35,684 nucleotides of DNA from Candidatus Bathyarchaeota archaeon A05DMB-2 (GCA_018475625.1 JAAKEZ010000015.1:1-35684); one strand, 5' to 3'. Shown: positions 24,416 to 32,596, counted from the first letter of the stretch. Made by a program: numbers and translations. The notes: a model not told the origin generated them from the letters alone.

Positions 24416-25485
24416 ACGTGATTGGCTGGGACATAGGCGGCGCCAACACCAAAGCAGCCTTCATCAGCATCAGTAACGGCTGTGTCGAGGCACTTAAGGT
24501 TGCAGTCGAGTACTACCCAGTTTGGAAAGACCCTGAAAAGCTTGCAACAGTTCTTTCGCAGCTTAAGGAGAAGCTAAGCGGCGGAGCAAGACTTGACTGC
24601 GCTGGGGTGACTATGACGGCGGAGCTTTCTGACGCGTACCAGACTAAGCGAGAAGGCGTCACCCGCATATTAGAACACGTTGCCCGAGCCTTTGCGGATA
24701 TACCTGTTTTCGTTTTGGATATGGACGCCGAGTTGAGGTCGCTTAGCGAAGCCAAAAAGGAGCCCCTTAAGGTTGCCGCGGCGAATTGGGCAGCCACAGG
24801 CTGGCTGGTCGCTCAACAGATTGCAAACTGCGTTGTGGTTGACGTTGGAAGCACGAGCACCAGCATCATCCCCGTGGTGGGCGGGAGCGTTTCGGCGGTG
24901 GGTAAAAATGATTTGGAGAAACTTATGTGCGGAGAGCTCGTGTACACTGGAAGCTTGCGCACGAATGTCGCGGCAATCGTCGATTCCATTCCTATCAGAA
25001 GGGGTGTAGCTCGGGTTTCGTCGGAGCTGTTTGCGCAGTCAGGTGACGTTCACTTGGTTCTGAGGAACATCACGGCAGAGGAGTACACTGTTGAGACGGC
25101 TGACAGCCGCGGGAAAACAAGAGCTGAAGCAATGGCTCGGCTTGCCCGGGTTGTCTGCGCCGACACGGAAATGCTGACGGAAAAGGAAATTACCCAGATG
25201 GCAACGTACATCCATGAACGCCAGACCGCACAGATAGCAGGCGGACTAAGACAAGTTTACTCACGCGCAGCCCGCATCTCTGGTGGGAAGGTTCCCGTGG
25301 TTGTCACAGGGTTGGGAAGAGATTTCTTAGCGAGAAAGGCAGCTGAAAGTATAGGAGTTGAAGAAATCGTGAACCTTGGCGAATTAGTGGGAAATGCCGG
25401 GGCTACTTCAGCGTCGCCTGCTGTTGGTGTAGCCCTGATGGCCGCAGGCAAGATTGAAGGTGTGGCTCCAAGATGGATGCCATAA
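24409..25485 (+). CDS. mfnF: APMF-Glu synthase (H4MPT-linked C1 transfer pathway protein)
   Basis: Condenses the activated furan (F1-diphosphate, the MfnE product) with gamma-glutamyltyramine to form the APMF-Glu core. It has the ASKHA (actin/hexokinase-like) fold: GWDIGGANTKAAF at the N-terminus is the first phosphate loop, CVVVDVGSTSTSIIPVVGG (~139-157) is the second, and VPVVVTGLGRDF is the adenosine-type motif. MTAELSDAYQTKREGV (~69-84) is a family signature. The length is 358 aa. GGAGG is 9 bases before TTG 24409; GTG 24412 is the alternative. It overlaps mfnD and mfnE. Confidence 0.94.
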   Translation: MVNVIGWDIGGANTKAAFISISNGCVEALKVAVEYYPVWKDPEKLATVLSQLKEKLSGGARLDCAGVTMTAELSDAYQTKREGVTRILEHVARAFADIPVFVLDMDAELRSLSEAKKEPLKVAAANWAATGWLVAQQIANCVVVDVGSTSTSIIPVVGGSVSAVGKNDLEKLMCGELVYTGSLRTNVAAIVDSIPIRRGVARVSSELFAQSGDVHLVLRNITAEEYTVETADSRGKTRAEAMARLARVVCADTEMLTEKEITQMATYIHERQTAQIAGGLRQVYSRAARISGGKVPVVVTGLGRDFLARKAAESIGVEEIVNLGELVGNAGATSASPAVGVALMAAGKIEGVAPRWMP

Positions 25486-26138
25486 TAAAGGTGGGAGGTA
25501 GCTTAGCCGAAGAGCCAGAAGCGCTTCGGGCTTTATGCAGCAAGTTAAGCGAGTTAGCCAAGAGGCATACGTTAGTTGTGGTGCCTGGAGGCGGCAAGTT
25601 CGCAGACACTGTGAGGGATGTTGACCAGCGTTTTTCTCTTCCATGTGATGTTTCGCATAGGATGGCAATTTTAGGCATGGACCAGTTTGGGCTGCTGCTG
25701 TCAGCCGTCACGCCAGTTTCCATTGTTTCACGCACACCAGACGATTTAGAGGGAATCTCCTCAATGGGTAAGGTGTCGATTTTTCTGCCGTCGCATATGA
25801 TGTTGAAGGAAGACCCGCTGGAGAATTCTTGGGACGTTACGTCAGACTCCATAGCCGCTTACATTGCCAAACGCCTAGGCGCTGCCAAAATCATTTTAGT
25901 CACCGATGTTGACGGAATTTTCACGGAAGACCCAAAGAAAAACGCAAGCGCCAAGCTAATCCCAGCGATTTCAGCCCAGACGCTGCTGAAACTGGGCCGA
26001 AGGACAAGCGTCGATAAATTCCTCCCTAAACTGCTTCTGGAAGTGTCGCTGGATTGTTACGTGGTCAACGGGAAATACCCGATGCGGATAAGCCAAATCA
26101 TGGAAGGACAAAGAACACCATGCACGCGCATAACATAG
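25473..26138 (+). CDS. mfnE: [5-(aminomethyl)furan-3-yl]methyl phosphate kinase
   Basis: Amino-acid-kinase-fold enzyme that phosphorylates the aminomethyl-furan phosphate to a diphosphate, ready for MfnF. IIKVGGSLAEEP (~4-15) and LVVVPGGGKFADTVRD (~34-49) are the phosphate-binding loops; SWDVTSDSIAAYIAKRLGA and ILVTDVDGIFTEDPKKN form the nucleotide part. The length of 221 aa is typical. The ATG at 25473 lies inside the mfnF end (13-base overlap), showing tight coupling. The last gene of the operon; mfnC (the aminotransferase) is not found after it. Confidence 0.94.
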   Translation: MDAIIKVGGSLAEEPEALRALCSKLSELAKRHTLVVVPGGGKFADTVRDVDQRFSLPCDVSHRMAILGMDQFGLLLSAVTPVSIVSRTPDDLEGISSMGKVSIFLPSHMMLKEDPLENSWDVTSDSIAAYIAKRLGAAKIILVTDVDGIFTEDPKKNASAKLIPAISAQTLLKLGRRTSVDKFLPKLLLEVSLDCYVVNGKYPMRISQIMEGQRTPCTRIT

Positions 26139-26505
26139 CGTTTTGCGGACACAATGTTGAAATGGGTAAACTCATACTTCAAAGCTTATACGCACGTGAG
26201 ACTTGGTTAAGAAATCGATAAAACACTTCAACTAAAACTCTCACATAATCTTCTTGCATATTTTCCTCTAAGCTCAGTTGAGCGTAAGGTTAAGAGGGTC
26301 AACCTTTTCGACTCTGATTTAATATCAAAAACTTAGGATTCTTTGTTCAAGGTGACTCGTGTCTAATGGCATTTGAACCAGTGATAAAGCAATTACCCAG
26401 CCTCAAAATATTAACTGTTGCCCTCTTCTTCAGATTAAAAGAAACCCCGGAGGCTAAATGTTAAAAGTTATGTTTGGTATAGAGTAGGAGAGGTGCTCTA
26501 GCAAA
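26139..26505. other. Gene-less stretch of ~370 bases
   Basis: No protein of credible composition is seen on either strand. GGTTAAGAGGGTCAACC (near 26292-26308) has short complementary ends (ggtt/aacc) and might form a weak hairpin. A Shine-Dalgarno-like GGAG near 26451 precedes a nine-codon frame only. AGGAGAGGTG at 26486-26495 is the probable ribosome binding site of the next gene. Confidence 0.4.
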
Positions 26506-26925
26506 ATGCCGAACAGGAGGCGTTTGATCGCGTGTACACTCGAAGTGGTCGCAGGCGTGCTCCTTTTGCTCTCGGGAATCCACGGTCCCACAGGAACCTA
26601 TGAACTGATTAATGAACAACTGCCAAACTATATCCAAAACCAGCAAGTCCTCCAAGTGGTCAACACACTCATGCTAATACTAATAGCCATATCATTGGCG
26701 GGCGGATTCGCCGTCATCGCAGGCGGCATATTGATTTTCCTGAACCGCGTGGGCACGGGCAAATTTATAATCAGCTTAGGAGCAGGCGTGGGCTTGCTCT
26801 GGCTGATACTGCTCGCAATCACATTAATCACGACGCAGCAGGTAGCCGCCGTCATAGCGGAGTACAGCAGCATAGGCTGGGCAGGCATAATCTTGGCTTT
26901 TGCAGCGAGGATAATCGCGAAATAG
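26506..26925 (+). CDS. Small integral membrane protein
   Basis: The 139-aa protein has four likely membrane helices at ~8-26, ~50-76, ~84-108 and ~113-137, with a short exposed loop after the first (GIHGPTGTYELINEQLPNY). The N-terminus MPNRRRL is positively charged, so it would lie inside. Gly pairs such as GGFAVIAGGILI suggest close helix packing. No enzymatic motif is seen. AGGAGAGGTG sits ~10 bases before the ATG. It is not obviously linked to the mfn operon. Confidence 0.75.
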   Translation: MPNRRRLIACTLEVVAGVLLLLSGIHGPTGTYELINEQLPNYIQNQQVLQVVNTLMLILIAISLAGGFAVIAGGILIFLNRVGTGKFIISLGAGVGLLWLILLAITLITTQQVAAVIAEYSSIGWAGIILAFAARIIAK

Positions 26926-27005
26926 CAGGTTAACAACCCCCAATTTTCTTTTGGCAATCTTCAATACGGAAGGAAAACTTTGTAATTCACTGATAGATAA
27001 AAGGC

Positions 27006-27290
27006 TTAGCGCGCCTTGCATTCCCTGAGGTCGCGCAGTTCATCCAGCGTCTTGTTCAGCACCGCCGTTTCCTTAATCCCCTTAATCGTCGAAACGGGCA
27101 GGCAAACCGTAACTTTCCCAAGGAAAGGCACTTCAAAACCCAGCGCATCCGTCGCCTCATCATTCAAGCTGACGTAAAAGTGTGTAACCATCCATGTGTT
27201 CGTGTCCACTTCAGCGCTGTGCATTTCGCCGAGAACAAAACCGTCCGCGGTGACTACTCGTCTCCAAAATAGTTTAGCTATCTCAACCAT
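27006..27290 (-). CDS. PRC-barrel-like small protein
   Basis: A 94-aa protein built like a PRC barrel: RRVVTADGFVLGEMHSAEVD, then WMVTHFYVSLN, and VPFLGKVTVCLPVSTI near the end, with a charged helical tail (ELRDLRECKAR). It resembles the protein at 18444-18725 in layout (x-G-x-V/L-G-x(4)-D, then W-x-V/I-T-H-F) and is probably a distant paralogue. A TATA-like sequence (catataaac) is ~30-40 bases upstream of the ATG, so the leader is very short. Confidence 0.75.
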   Translation of the reverse strand: MVEIAKLFWRRVVTADGFVLGEMHSAEVDTNTWMVTHFYVSLNDEATDALGFEVPFLGKVTVCLPVSTIKGIKETAVLNKTLDELRDLRECKAR

Positions 27291-27333
27291 ATAGAATCAC
27301 ACTGTCAAGTACGGAAGCGAGGTTTATATGTCT

Positions 27334-28056
27334 TTACAGGCAACGCTCAAGCGCCGCAGGCAACTCGCTCAAGCGTTTTATGGTTTGGTCTGGGCATGCC
27401 TGCTCCACTTCCTTTTGCACGCGGCGCTCGATGAAAACGGTTTTCATGCCAATGCTCTTCGGGCCCGCCACGTCCGCATCTACCGTGTCGCCCACAAATA
27501 TTGTCTCTTCAGCTGCCACGCCCAGTTTCTCCAGCGCTTTCTTGTAAATTTCTGGACTCGGCTTTCGTCTGTTAACCGCGGCAGAAACCACCACCACGTC
27601 AAAAAGCCCAGCTAACCCGTGCTGCTCCAGTAGTTTGTGCACGCACTCGGGGATGGCGAAGTTCGATACTACACCAAGACGGTATTTCCCATGAAGCTTG
27701 CGTAAAACCGCTTCGGTGTCATCGTCGATGCGTACGTAAGTCATGAATTCTTCGCAGAACGCCAGCGTTGCCCGAAACACTACGGGGCTGTCAGCGTCAA
27801 ATTTGTAGCCTAAGATCCGCAGCGCATCTGCAATCCGCACGTTGAAGTGTGGCTCCGCCAAGGTTGGGTCAGCCTCGGTGTAAAGCGCGTCGCGTGCCTT
27901 GACGTATGCCCGCCTGAAATCCGTGAAAGACACGTCTATGCCGCTGTCCACTAATGAATGGTACGCTCGTTTCAGCGAAGGATTGTAGAACATGTGGTCC
28001 TTTTCGATTAGCATAAGCGTGTCGAACATGTCGAAGAGTACGGCTTTCACCGACAT
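27334..28056 (-). CDS. HAD-superfamily hydrolase
   Basis: Haloacid-dehalogenase-type phosphatase. Motif I is VLFDMFDTL, with the first Asp as nucleophile (a D-x-F-D-T variant). A helical cap follows (~30-110). Motif II is LGVVSNF, motif III lies at the Lys of RRKPSPEIY, and motif IV is VGDTVDADVAG. Length ~240 aa. The frame runs to 28122, but the ATG at 28056 places motif I at residue 9, as is usual. TTTTTATG lies ~25 bases before it, consistent with a leaderless message. Substrate unknown. It follows the glycosyltransferase gene on the same strand. Confidence 0.88.
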   Translation of the reverse strand: MSVKAVLFDMFDTLMLIEKDHMFYNPSLKRAYHSLVDSGIDVSFTDFRRAYVKARDALYTEADPTLAEPHFNVRIADALRILGYKFDADSPVVFRATLAFCEEFMTYVRIDDDTEAVLRKLHGKYRLGVVSNFAIPECVHKLLEQHGLAGLFDVVVVSAAVNRRKPSPEIYKKALEKLGVAAEETIFVGDTVDADVAGPKSIGMKTVFIERRVQKEVEQACPDQTIKRLSELPAALERCL

Positions 28057-28106
28057 AGCAAACGCCCAGCAAGCATAAAAAGCGTTAACCCTTAAAACTC
28101 TTCTCT

Positions 28107-29612
28107 TCAACCAACATGCCATTTTCCATTGTTGCCCATGAGGTAGCTGACAACGCTGCGGGAACGGGCAACCACGTTAACCAGCCGCAACAACGGGTAT
28201 AGGGGCGTGTAAAACAGTAGCCACCCGTAACGCACGCTGTTGTAAGCGAAGCGGAGTGCAATCGCATGACCGACCACGCCGATGATTAGACCGTAAGGGA
28301 TGAACACTAGCAGGTTTAGCGCAAACAGCAGGCGGTCAGGCGCGAAAAGCCATAGGAACGGAAACGCGATTAACGCGGCTAAATCCACGAATGCGCCTGC
28401 GTACTCGAACACGTAACAGTACCAGAGTAGCACCGTCAACCACGACCGCCGACCCATCAAGTCACGGTGAATCCCCAGCGTGTTGTGCAGCCACCCCGTG
28501 AACCACCGCAACCGCTGATGCCACAACGCACTAAGCGAGAACGGCGCAACCGTGGCGCTCCGCGCCGCGCTCATGTACCCGATTTTCGCGCCTTTCTTGT
28601 GCATCTCCAACGTGATTTCCAGGTCTTCGGTGACGCTACGGATGTCTTTTTCCGACAAAACTTCGCGCAGCAGGTCCGCATCGTAAACGCCGATGGCGCC
28701 TGAGACCACGAGCACGTTGTCGCCTAAGCCTTGAGCGCAGCGCCCAACAGCCAAGCCGTGACTGTACTCCAGACGCTGCAGGGTAACGTAGAGGTTTCCT
28801 TCGCTGCCCTGGCCGTTCGGGTGCGTAAAGCCGGTGACGGCCTTTTTTCCGTTTGCCAATTTGTAATCTACAAGCCCGACCAGCGTGTCAGGTGCCCACT
28901 CTGAATCCGCGTCCACGATGGCGATTAATCCGCCTAACGCGCGGTTTATGCCTGTCCTTAAAGACTCGATTTTGCCGAGGTTGGCGGTGTGACGCACGAC
29001 CTTGCTGCGAATATGCGGATGCTCAGCACGGGCAAGCTGCACAGCGGACCACGCCACTTCGTATGTGTAGTCGGTGCTGCCGTCGTCTACAACTATGACT
29101 TCGCAGAGGCCGTCGTACTTTTCCGCGCACTTGAATAGACTTGTCACGCACGCGGCGATGTTTTTTTCCTGGTTGAAAGCAGGAACCACGAAGGACACCA
29201 TGGGATAGAACGAGCTTTTAGCGGTCTTGTATCTGCGCCGCGCGAAAAACGCGGCTATGACCCAGACGCCTGCCACGCCAATGGCGACGAAAGTGTACCA
29301 GGTGTAGAAGAAGCGGATTGCGCCGGTCCACACTATGTTGGCTGGTTGTTCCGCCGCGGTGTAGCTGAAGAGATTTCTGATTATCCAGAGGGCGACGGAG
29401 GGGAAATATAGCCATGAGAGAAACGCGAGGATGAACGGCGCAATAAACGCTAAGTAAGCTATCCTGAAGCGTTTGGGAAGTGTCATACCTTTCGGTGCCT
29501 TCATCCTTCTCAAGAGTAAATGGCGTCGCTTGCAGATAAAGCACGTATTCCCGAAGAAGCAATATTCCAGACGACACATAGCCGTTTTCACAAACCTATA
29601 AATCCAGAGCAC
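28107..29612 (-). CDS. Membrane-bound family 2 glycosyltransferase
   Basis: Processive-type GT2 related to cellulose, hyaluronan and poly-GlcNAc synthases. Counting from the longest frame: membrane helices at ~50-80 and ~100-122, then the GT-A domain with VSFVVPAFNQEKNI (139-152), VVDDGST (174-180), VDADSE (233-238), acceptor-base TED (328-330) and QRLRW (366-370). Three to four helices follow (~390-480). All catalytic motifs are present. The true start may be the ATG near 29504 or 29486, because the first 36 residues look unlike the family and GAGAAGG lies just there. It probably makes or exports a surface polysaccharide; the polymer is unknown. Confidence 0.9.
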   Translation of the reverse strand: MLWIYRFVKTAMCRLEYCFFGNTCFICKRRHLLLRRMKAPKGMTLPKRFRIAYLAFIAPFILAFLSWLYFPSVALWIIRNLFSYTAAEQPANIVWTGAIRFFYTWYTFVAIGVAGVWVIAAFFARRRYKTAKSSFYPMVSFVVPAFNQEKNIAACVTSLFKCAEKYDGLCEVIVVDDGSTDYTYEVAWSAVQLARAEHPHIRSKVVRHTANLGKIESLRTGINRALGGLIAIVDADSEWAPDTLVGLVDYKLANGKKAVTGFTHPNGQGSEGNLYVTLQRLEYSHGLAVGRCAQGLGDNVLVVSGAIGVYDADLLREVLSEKDIRSVTEDLEITLEMHKKGAKIGYMSAARSATVAPFSLSALWHQRLRWFTGWLHNTLGIHRDLMGRRSWLTVLLWYCYVFEYAGAFVDLAALIAFPFLWLFAPDRLLFALNLLVFIPYGLIIGVVGHAIALRFAYNSVRYGWLLFYTPLYPLLRLVNVVARSRSVVSYLMGNNGKWHVG

Positions 29613-29623
29613 TGACTGTACTT

Positions 29624-29963
29624 ATGAAAGATGCAGGCGGAGAACTCTGAACCATGGAGGACTTGTCCAAGTATTACACTATGCTCAGAGACCCAACGCG
29701 GCGGAGAAATAGAAATCCTATTTGCACATGAGAAAGTCGGGTTCAAATAACTCTGGGACACGCTAAGTTTGGGCGTGGGCACCTTCTACTACCAATTGGA
29801 CATGCTTTCTGAATTCGTGGTGCAGGAAAAACAGCGCAGGTATTACCTCAACGAGCGTGGGCAAATGCTGCACCGCATTCTGAAGGACGGGGTGTTTCTG
29901 CGCCTTGGTTTCCGCTGCGTCTGCTTTGGGAAGGATCAGCTTGAATTGCCTATGGGTTTTTAA
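29624..29963 (+). pseudogene. Winged-helix transcription regulator pseudogene
   Basis: The pieces read MKDAGGEL-stop-TMEDLSKYYTMLRDPTRR. After a +1 frame change near 29700 comes GEIEILFAHEKVGFK-stop-LWDTLSLGVGTFYYQL, and then MLSEFVVQEKQRRYYLNERGQMLHRIL. This is a classic archaeal ArsR-like winged helix: a DPTRR-I-EIL start, a recognition helix near VGTFYYQL, and a wing. Two in-frame stops (TGA 29648, TAA ~29749) and one frameshift make it dead. A TATA box (cctataaat, ~29595) still stands ~25 bases before the ATG. Confidence 0.75.
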
Positions 29964-29998
29964 ATTAAGTTGCAATATGATCTAATGTTGATTTCACC

Positions 29999-31177
29999 GT
30001 GACAAGTGTCAGTTCGTTGCTTAGAAACAGGTATTTATGGAGTATCATACTGGTTTCTTTGATGATTGGTGCTCTTTTTATAACCTACGGTTTTTTCGGG
30101 GCAAGCCCATCAAAGAGCGATGTCTCTGGAGTTCATGTGGGAGTGGATGTGGCTTATGACAACGTCACAGAAATCAAACAGCTCGTGGATGAAATCAGCC
30201 CATACACGAACCTTATCGTTATCGGAAGCCAAGGAATAACCTTCGACGTTGCAAAGTTAAACGAAGTTTGCTCGTACATTTACGATAGAGGCATAGATTT
30301 CATGATTTACATGCATCCAGAAAATACCTCTGAACGCATCGAAGGTCAGCGGCAATGGCTGGCAGAAGCAAAAACCCGGTGGGGACAATCGTTTTTGGGG
30401 TTGTACGCTTTCGATGAGCCTGGCGGGCGTCAACTGGATAATGATGAATACACGGCGCTTAAAGACTGGTCAGCGAACAACTTTACAGACGCAGCAAATC
30501 AGTATATCAGCCGGATGAACACGATTCTGCAACACGTGATTAAATATAATTATGGCGATGATTGGCCGTTGATGACTTCAGACTACGCGCTTTACTGGTT
30601 CAATTACAAAGCAGGATATGACGTGGTTTTTGCAGAATTCGGCTGGAACTACAGCAGACAGTTAAATGTGGCGCTCGCCAGAGGCGCAGCCAACGTCCAA
30701 GGAAGGGACTGGGGCGTCATGATTACGTGGACTTACACTCAGCCGCCTTACCTTGGATCTGGCAAGGAACTTTACGACGATTTGGTTCTGGCATACGAAA
30801 ACGGCGCCAAATATATCCTGATTTTTGACACGAACGAGAATTACACGCATACCACTCTCCAACCAGAACATCGCGATGCGTTGAAACGGTTCTGGCAATA
30901 CGCCGTGGACAATCCCAGACCGAGCGCCTCACCTACCGATAGAGTCGCATACGTGCTCCCGAATGGTTACGCATATGGTTTTCGTGGCCCATATGACAAG
31001 ATTTGGGGATTGTGGCAAGCCGACGACTTCTCATTCGCCATAAGCACCGAAGTTGGCGGTCTAATCAACAAGTACCAGAACAGATTGGACATAATATATG
31101 ATGACGGGTTAGAAGCCAATAACACATACGGGTACAGCCAGATGATTTTCTGGAACGGAACAAGCTACATTCAATAA
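29999..31177 (+). CDS. Exported glycoside-hydrolase-like TIM-barrel protein
   Basis: Residues ~13-34 form a signal or anchor helix, followed by a ~350-residue domain. Strand-end acidic residues fit a glycosidase barrel: VHVGVDVAYDN, MIYMHPENT, LGLYAFDEPGG (D139-E140), VVFAEFGWNY (E213), WGVMITWTY and AKYILIFDTNENY. E140 and E213 are the most likely catalytic pair, but no GH family can be named. The last ~80 residues (VAYVLPNGYAYGFRG) resemble the glutamine-amidotransferase-like end seen in some glycosidases. The start is a GTG (29999) with no Shine-Dalgarno sequence. It lies near the GT2 gene but divergent. Confidence 0.72.
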   Translation: MTSVSSLLRNRYLWSIILVSLMIGALFITYGFFGASPSKSDVSGVHVGVDVAYDNVTEIKQLVDEISPYTNLIVIGSQGITFDVAKLNEVCSYIYDRGIDFMIYMHPENTSERIEGQRQWLAEAKTRWGQSFLGLYAFDEPGGRQLDNDEYTALKDWSANNFTDAANQYISRMNTILQHVIKYNYGDDWPLMTSDYALYWFNYKAGYDVVFAEFGWNYSRQLNVALARGAANVQGRDWGVMITWTYTQPPYLGSGKELYDDLVLAYENGAKYILIFDTNENYTHTTLQPEHRDALKRFWQYAVDNPRPSASPTDRVAYVLPNGYAYGFRGPYDKIWGLWQADDFSFAISTEVGGLINKYQNRLDIIYDDGLEANNTYGYSQMIFWNGTSYIQ

Positions 31178-31260
31178 GCAGAGCATATAGTTCTAGTTTC
31201 CTAGAAGCGCGCTTCAGTCGCATTCGAGTTTTTTGGAAGCGATTTTCTTAAGAGGGCGTT
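31178..31260 (+). other. Short spacer
   Basis: No gene or clear signal is seen here; an A/T run (gagttttttgg) could help end the upstream transcript. Confidence 0.3.
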
Positions 31261-31783
31261 TTGCATAGCTTTTTTCTCGGTGGGCAAGCAGTGAAAGGCA
31301 CAAAAGGCAAGGCAGCAACAATTTTCCCTACGTTTTTGCTGTTTTTAACCGCAATCCCAATACAATATCCAATAATGCCAACGCTGAAAACATTACATGT
31401 GCCAACGGGGCAGTCAGCTATGGTCGAGAGGATCATGGTGGAAAATTCAGTATGATCTGATCCTGTGATGATGCCGTCCAGCGGGAAACCCAAATTCTTG
31501 ACAATCAATACTACGGGGAAAGTATGAAGCAAATTCTCCGATGGTGCAGGAGCGTATGATGACAAAGTACGGCATGCATGGGAACATAATGCAACGGCGC
31601 AGGATTCAGCAACGGATAAGAAGCGCATATTTGAATTGGCTTTCAGATTTTCGTCCATCCTTCCTTCCGTTTAGCGCGGCTTGGTGGAACCTCACAGACG
31701 CTGTTGAGGTCACGCGAGAAGGAAGCGTATCTTACCTTTCCTTCAACTTTACGCTTGTTGACGCGCCTGCAGTGTTAACATGA
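31261..31783 (+). pseudogene. Decayed gene with two in-frame TGA codons and a frameshift
   Basis: One frame from 31261 reads KGTKGKAATIFPTFLLFLTAIPIQYPIM (a membrane helix) on to AMVERIMVENSV, then TGA (31453). It continues SDPVMMPSSGKPKFLTINTTGKV, then TGA (31525), and then SKFSDGAGAYDDKVRHAWEHN to TAG near 31672. The next frame picks up with FSAAWWNLTDAVEVTREGSV and SYLSFNFTLVDAPAVLT (stop 31783). The whole is a plausible anchored beta-rich protein of ~170 residues. Two nonsense codons in the same frame as coherent sequence argue for decay of a real gene. The opposite-strand frame (31248-31658) looks less protein-like. Confidence 0.45.
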
Positions 31784-31850
31784 TTGATGTTTGAAGCCTT
31801 ATATTCTTTTTCGCATTTGGAAGAGGAATATTCTATTCAGGGAAAAAGGC

Positions 31851-31868
31851 TTATATATGCTATATATG
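31851..31868 (+). promoter_or_regulatory. Duplicated TATA-like element
   Basis: ttatatat-gc-tatatatg: two overlapping TATA-type cores with nearly the same sequence, followed by ggtatag, which makes ctatatatggtatag a loose palindrome. It lies ~45-60 bases upstream of the 37-aa gene, at a position suited to a ~30-base leader. Confidence 0.5.
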
Positions 31869-31913
31869 GTATAGCCTGATATAAGATACATTCACTTATG
31901 AAGGAAGGCTGAA

Positions 31914-32027
31914 ATGAACTACCAAGACAAAGAAGAAATCCGCTGGCAAGTTGTAAAAGCCATGATAGACGAATTCCCAGCACTAAAGAAAAAAGTCAAA
32001 AAATACATTGCACAAACAGAAAACTAG
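31914..32027 (+). CDS. 37-aa small protein
   Basis: An ATG at 31914 preceded by AAGGAAGG with a spacing of 5 bases opens a 38-codon frame: MNYQDKEEIRWQVVKAM, IDEFPALKKKVKKYIAQTEN. It has a charged N-terminal helix, an FPALKK turn and a Lys-rich amphipathic second helix, so a helical-hairpin DNA/RNA- or protein-binding peptide is conceivable. A strong TATA region lies upstream. No homologue is recognised. The strength of the promoter and ribosome binding site is the main reason for calling it. Confidence 0.6.
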   Translation: MNYQDKEEIRWQVVKAMIDEFPALKKKVKKYIAQTEN

Positions 32028-32090
32028 AACACAAACTTCTAAAACATAAAACGTTTTTCAGTCCCAAAGCTTAGCAGCATAAAGAAACAA

Positions 32091-32423
32091 TTAACTTTTC
32101 CGAAGCAGGTTCTGCGGCGGAAACTTGGCACCGTTTTTACTATTCGCTTCTTCTGTCAACAATTCCGTCAACTCAACATACCGCTGCAAGAACGCTAAAC
32201 CCTTCGCCGTCACCCCGTACATTTCTTTCCGATTATCAACAAGCTTGTTCAACAATTTGATTTTCAGCATGAACTTGAGGTACTCGTTGAGCTGCGCGAA
32301 GCTAAGGTTTGCCTTGTACATTATTTGGGTTTTTAGGGCTCCGTCCTTCGCGATTTCCAAGATTTCGGCGATTATGGAAAGCTTGTCTCTTCTTTTGGGT
32401 GAATCCTCAGTCCACGAGTTCAC
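32091..32423 (-). CDS. Winged-helix DNA-binding protein (archaeal HTH_45-like)
   Basis: A 110-aa single-domain regulator. RRDKLSIIAEILEIAKDGALKTQIMYKANLSFAQLNEYLKFMLKIKLL is the standard archaeal winged-helix core (I/L-pattern helix, then K-T-Q/E-I-M-Y, then recognition helix A-x-L-S-x-x-Q-L). The wing is KEMYGVTAKGLAFLQRY. The start is GTG 32423 with GAGGG 8 bases upstream. Its target is unknown. It converges on the 37-aa gene, and its own promoter lies in the 173-base space shared with the phosphodiesterase gene. Confidence 0.88.
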   Translation of the reverse strand: MNSWTEDSPKRRDKLSIIAEILEIAKDGALKTQIMYKANLSFAQLNEYLKFMLKIKLLNKLVDNRKEMYGVTAKGLAFLQRYVELTELLTEEANSKNGAKFPPQNLLRKS

Positions 32424-32596
32424 TTCTATTTCCCTCTTTTAGAACTGTCTTCTATAACTGAGTTAAACGCGGAGTATTTTAAGTCCTGTTTCGCAAGTCT
32501 GCATATTCCAAAGACAGCAATATGATACAAACTGCACACAACGCAACATAGAAAACCTTTACTTCAACCAACCAGAAAAAATAAGCCGGTGACAAC

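Noticed and set aside
31248-31658. 136-codon minus-strand frame
   Set aside because: It is uninterrupted but Cys/Ser-rich without fold-like pattern; the plus strand reads as a decayed protein gene.
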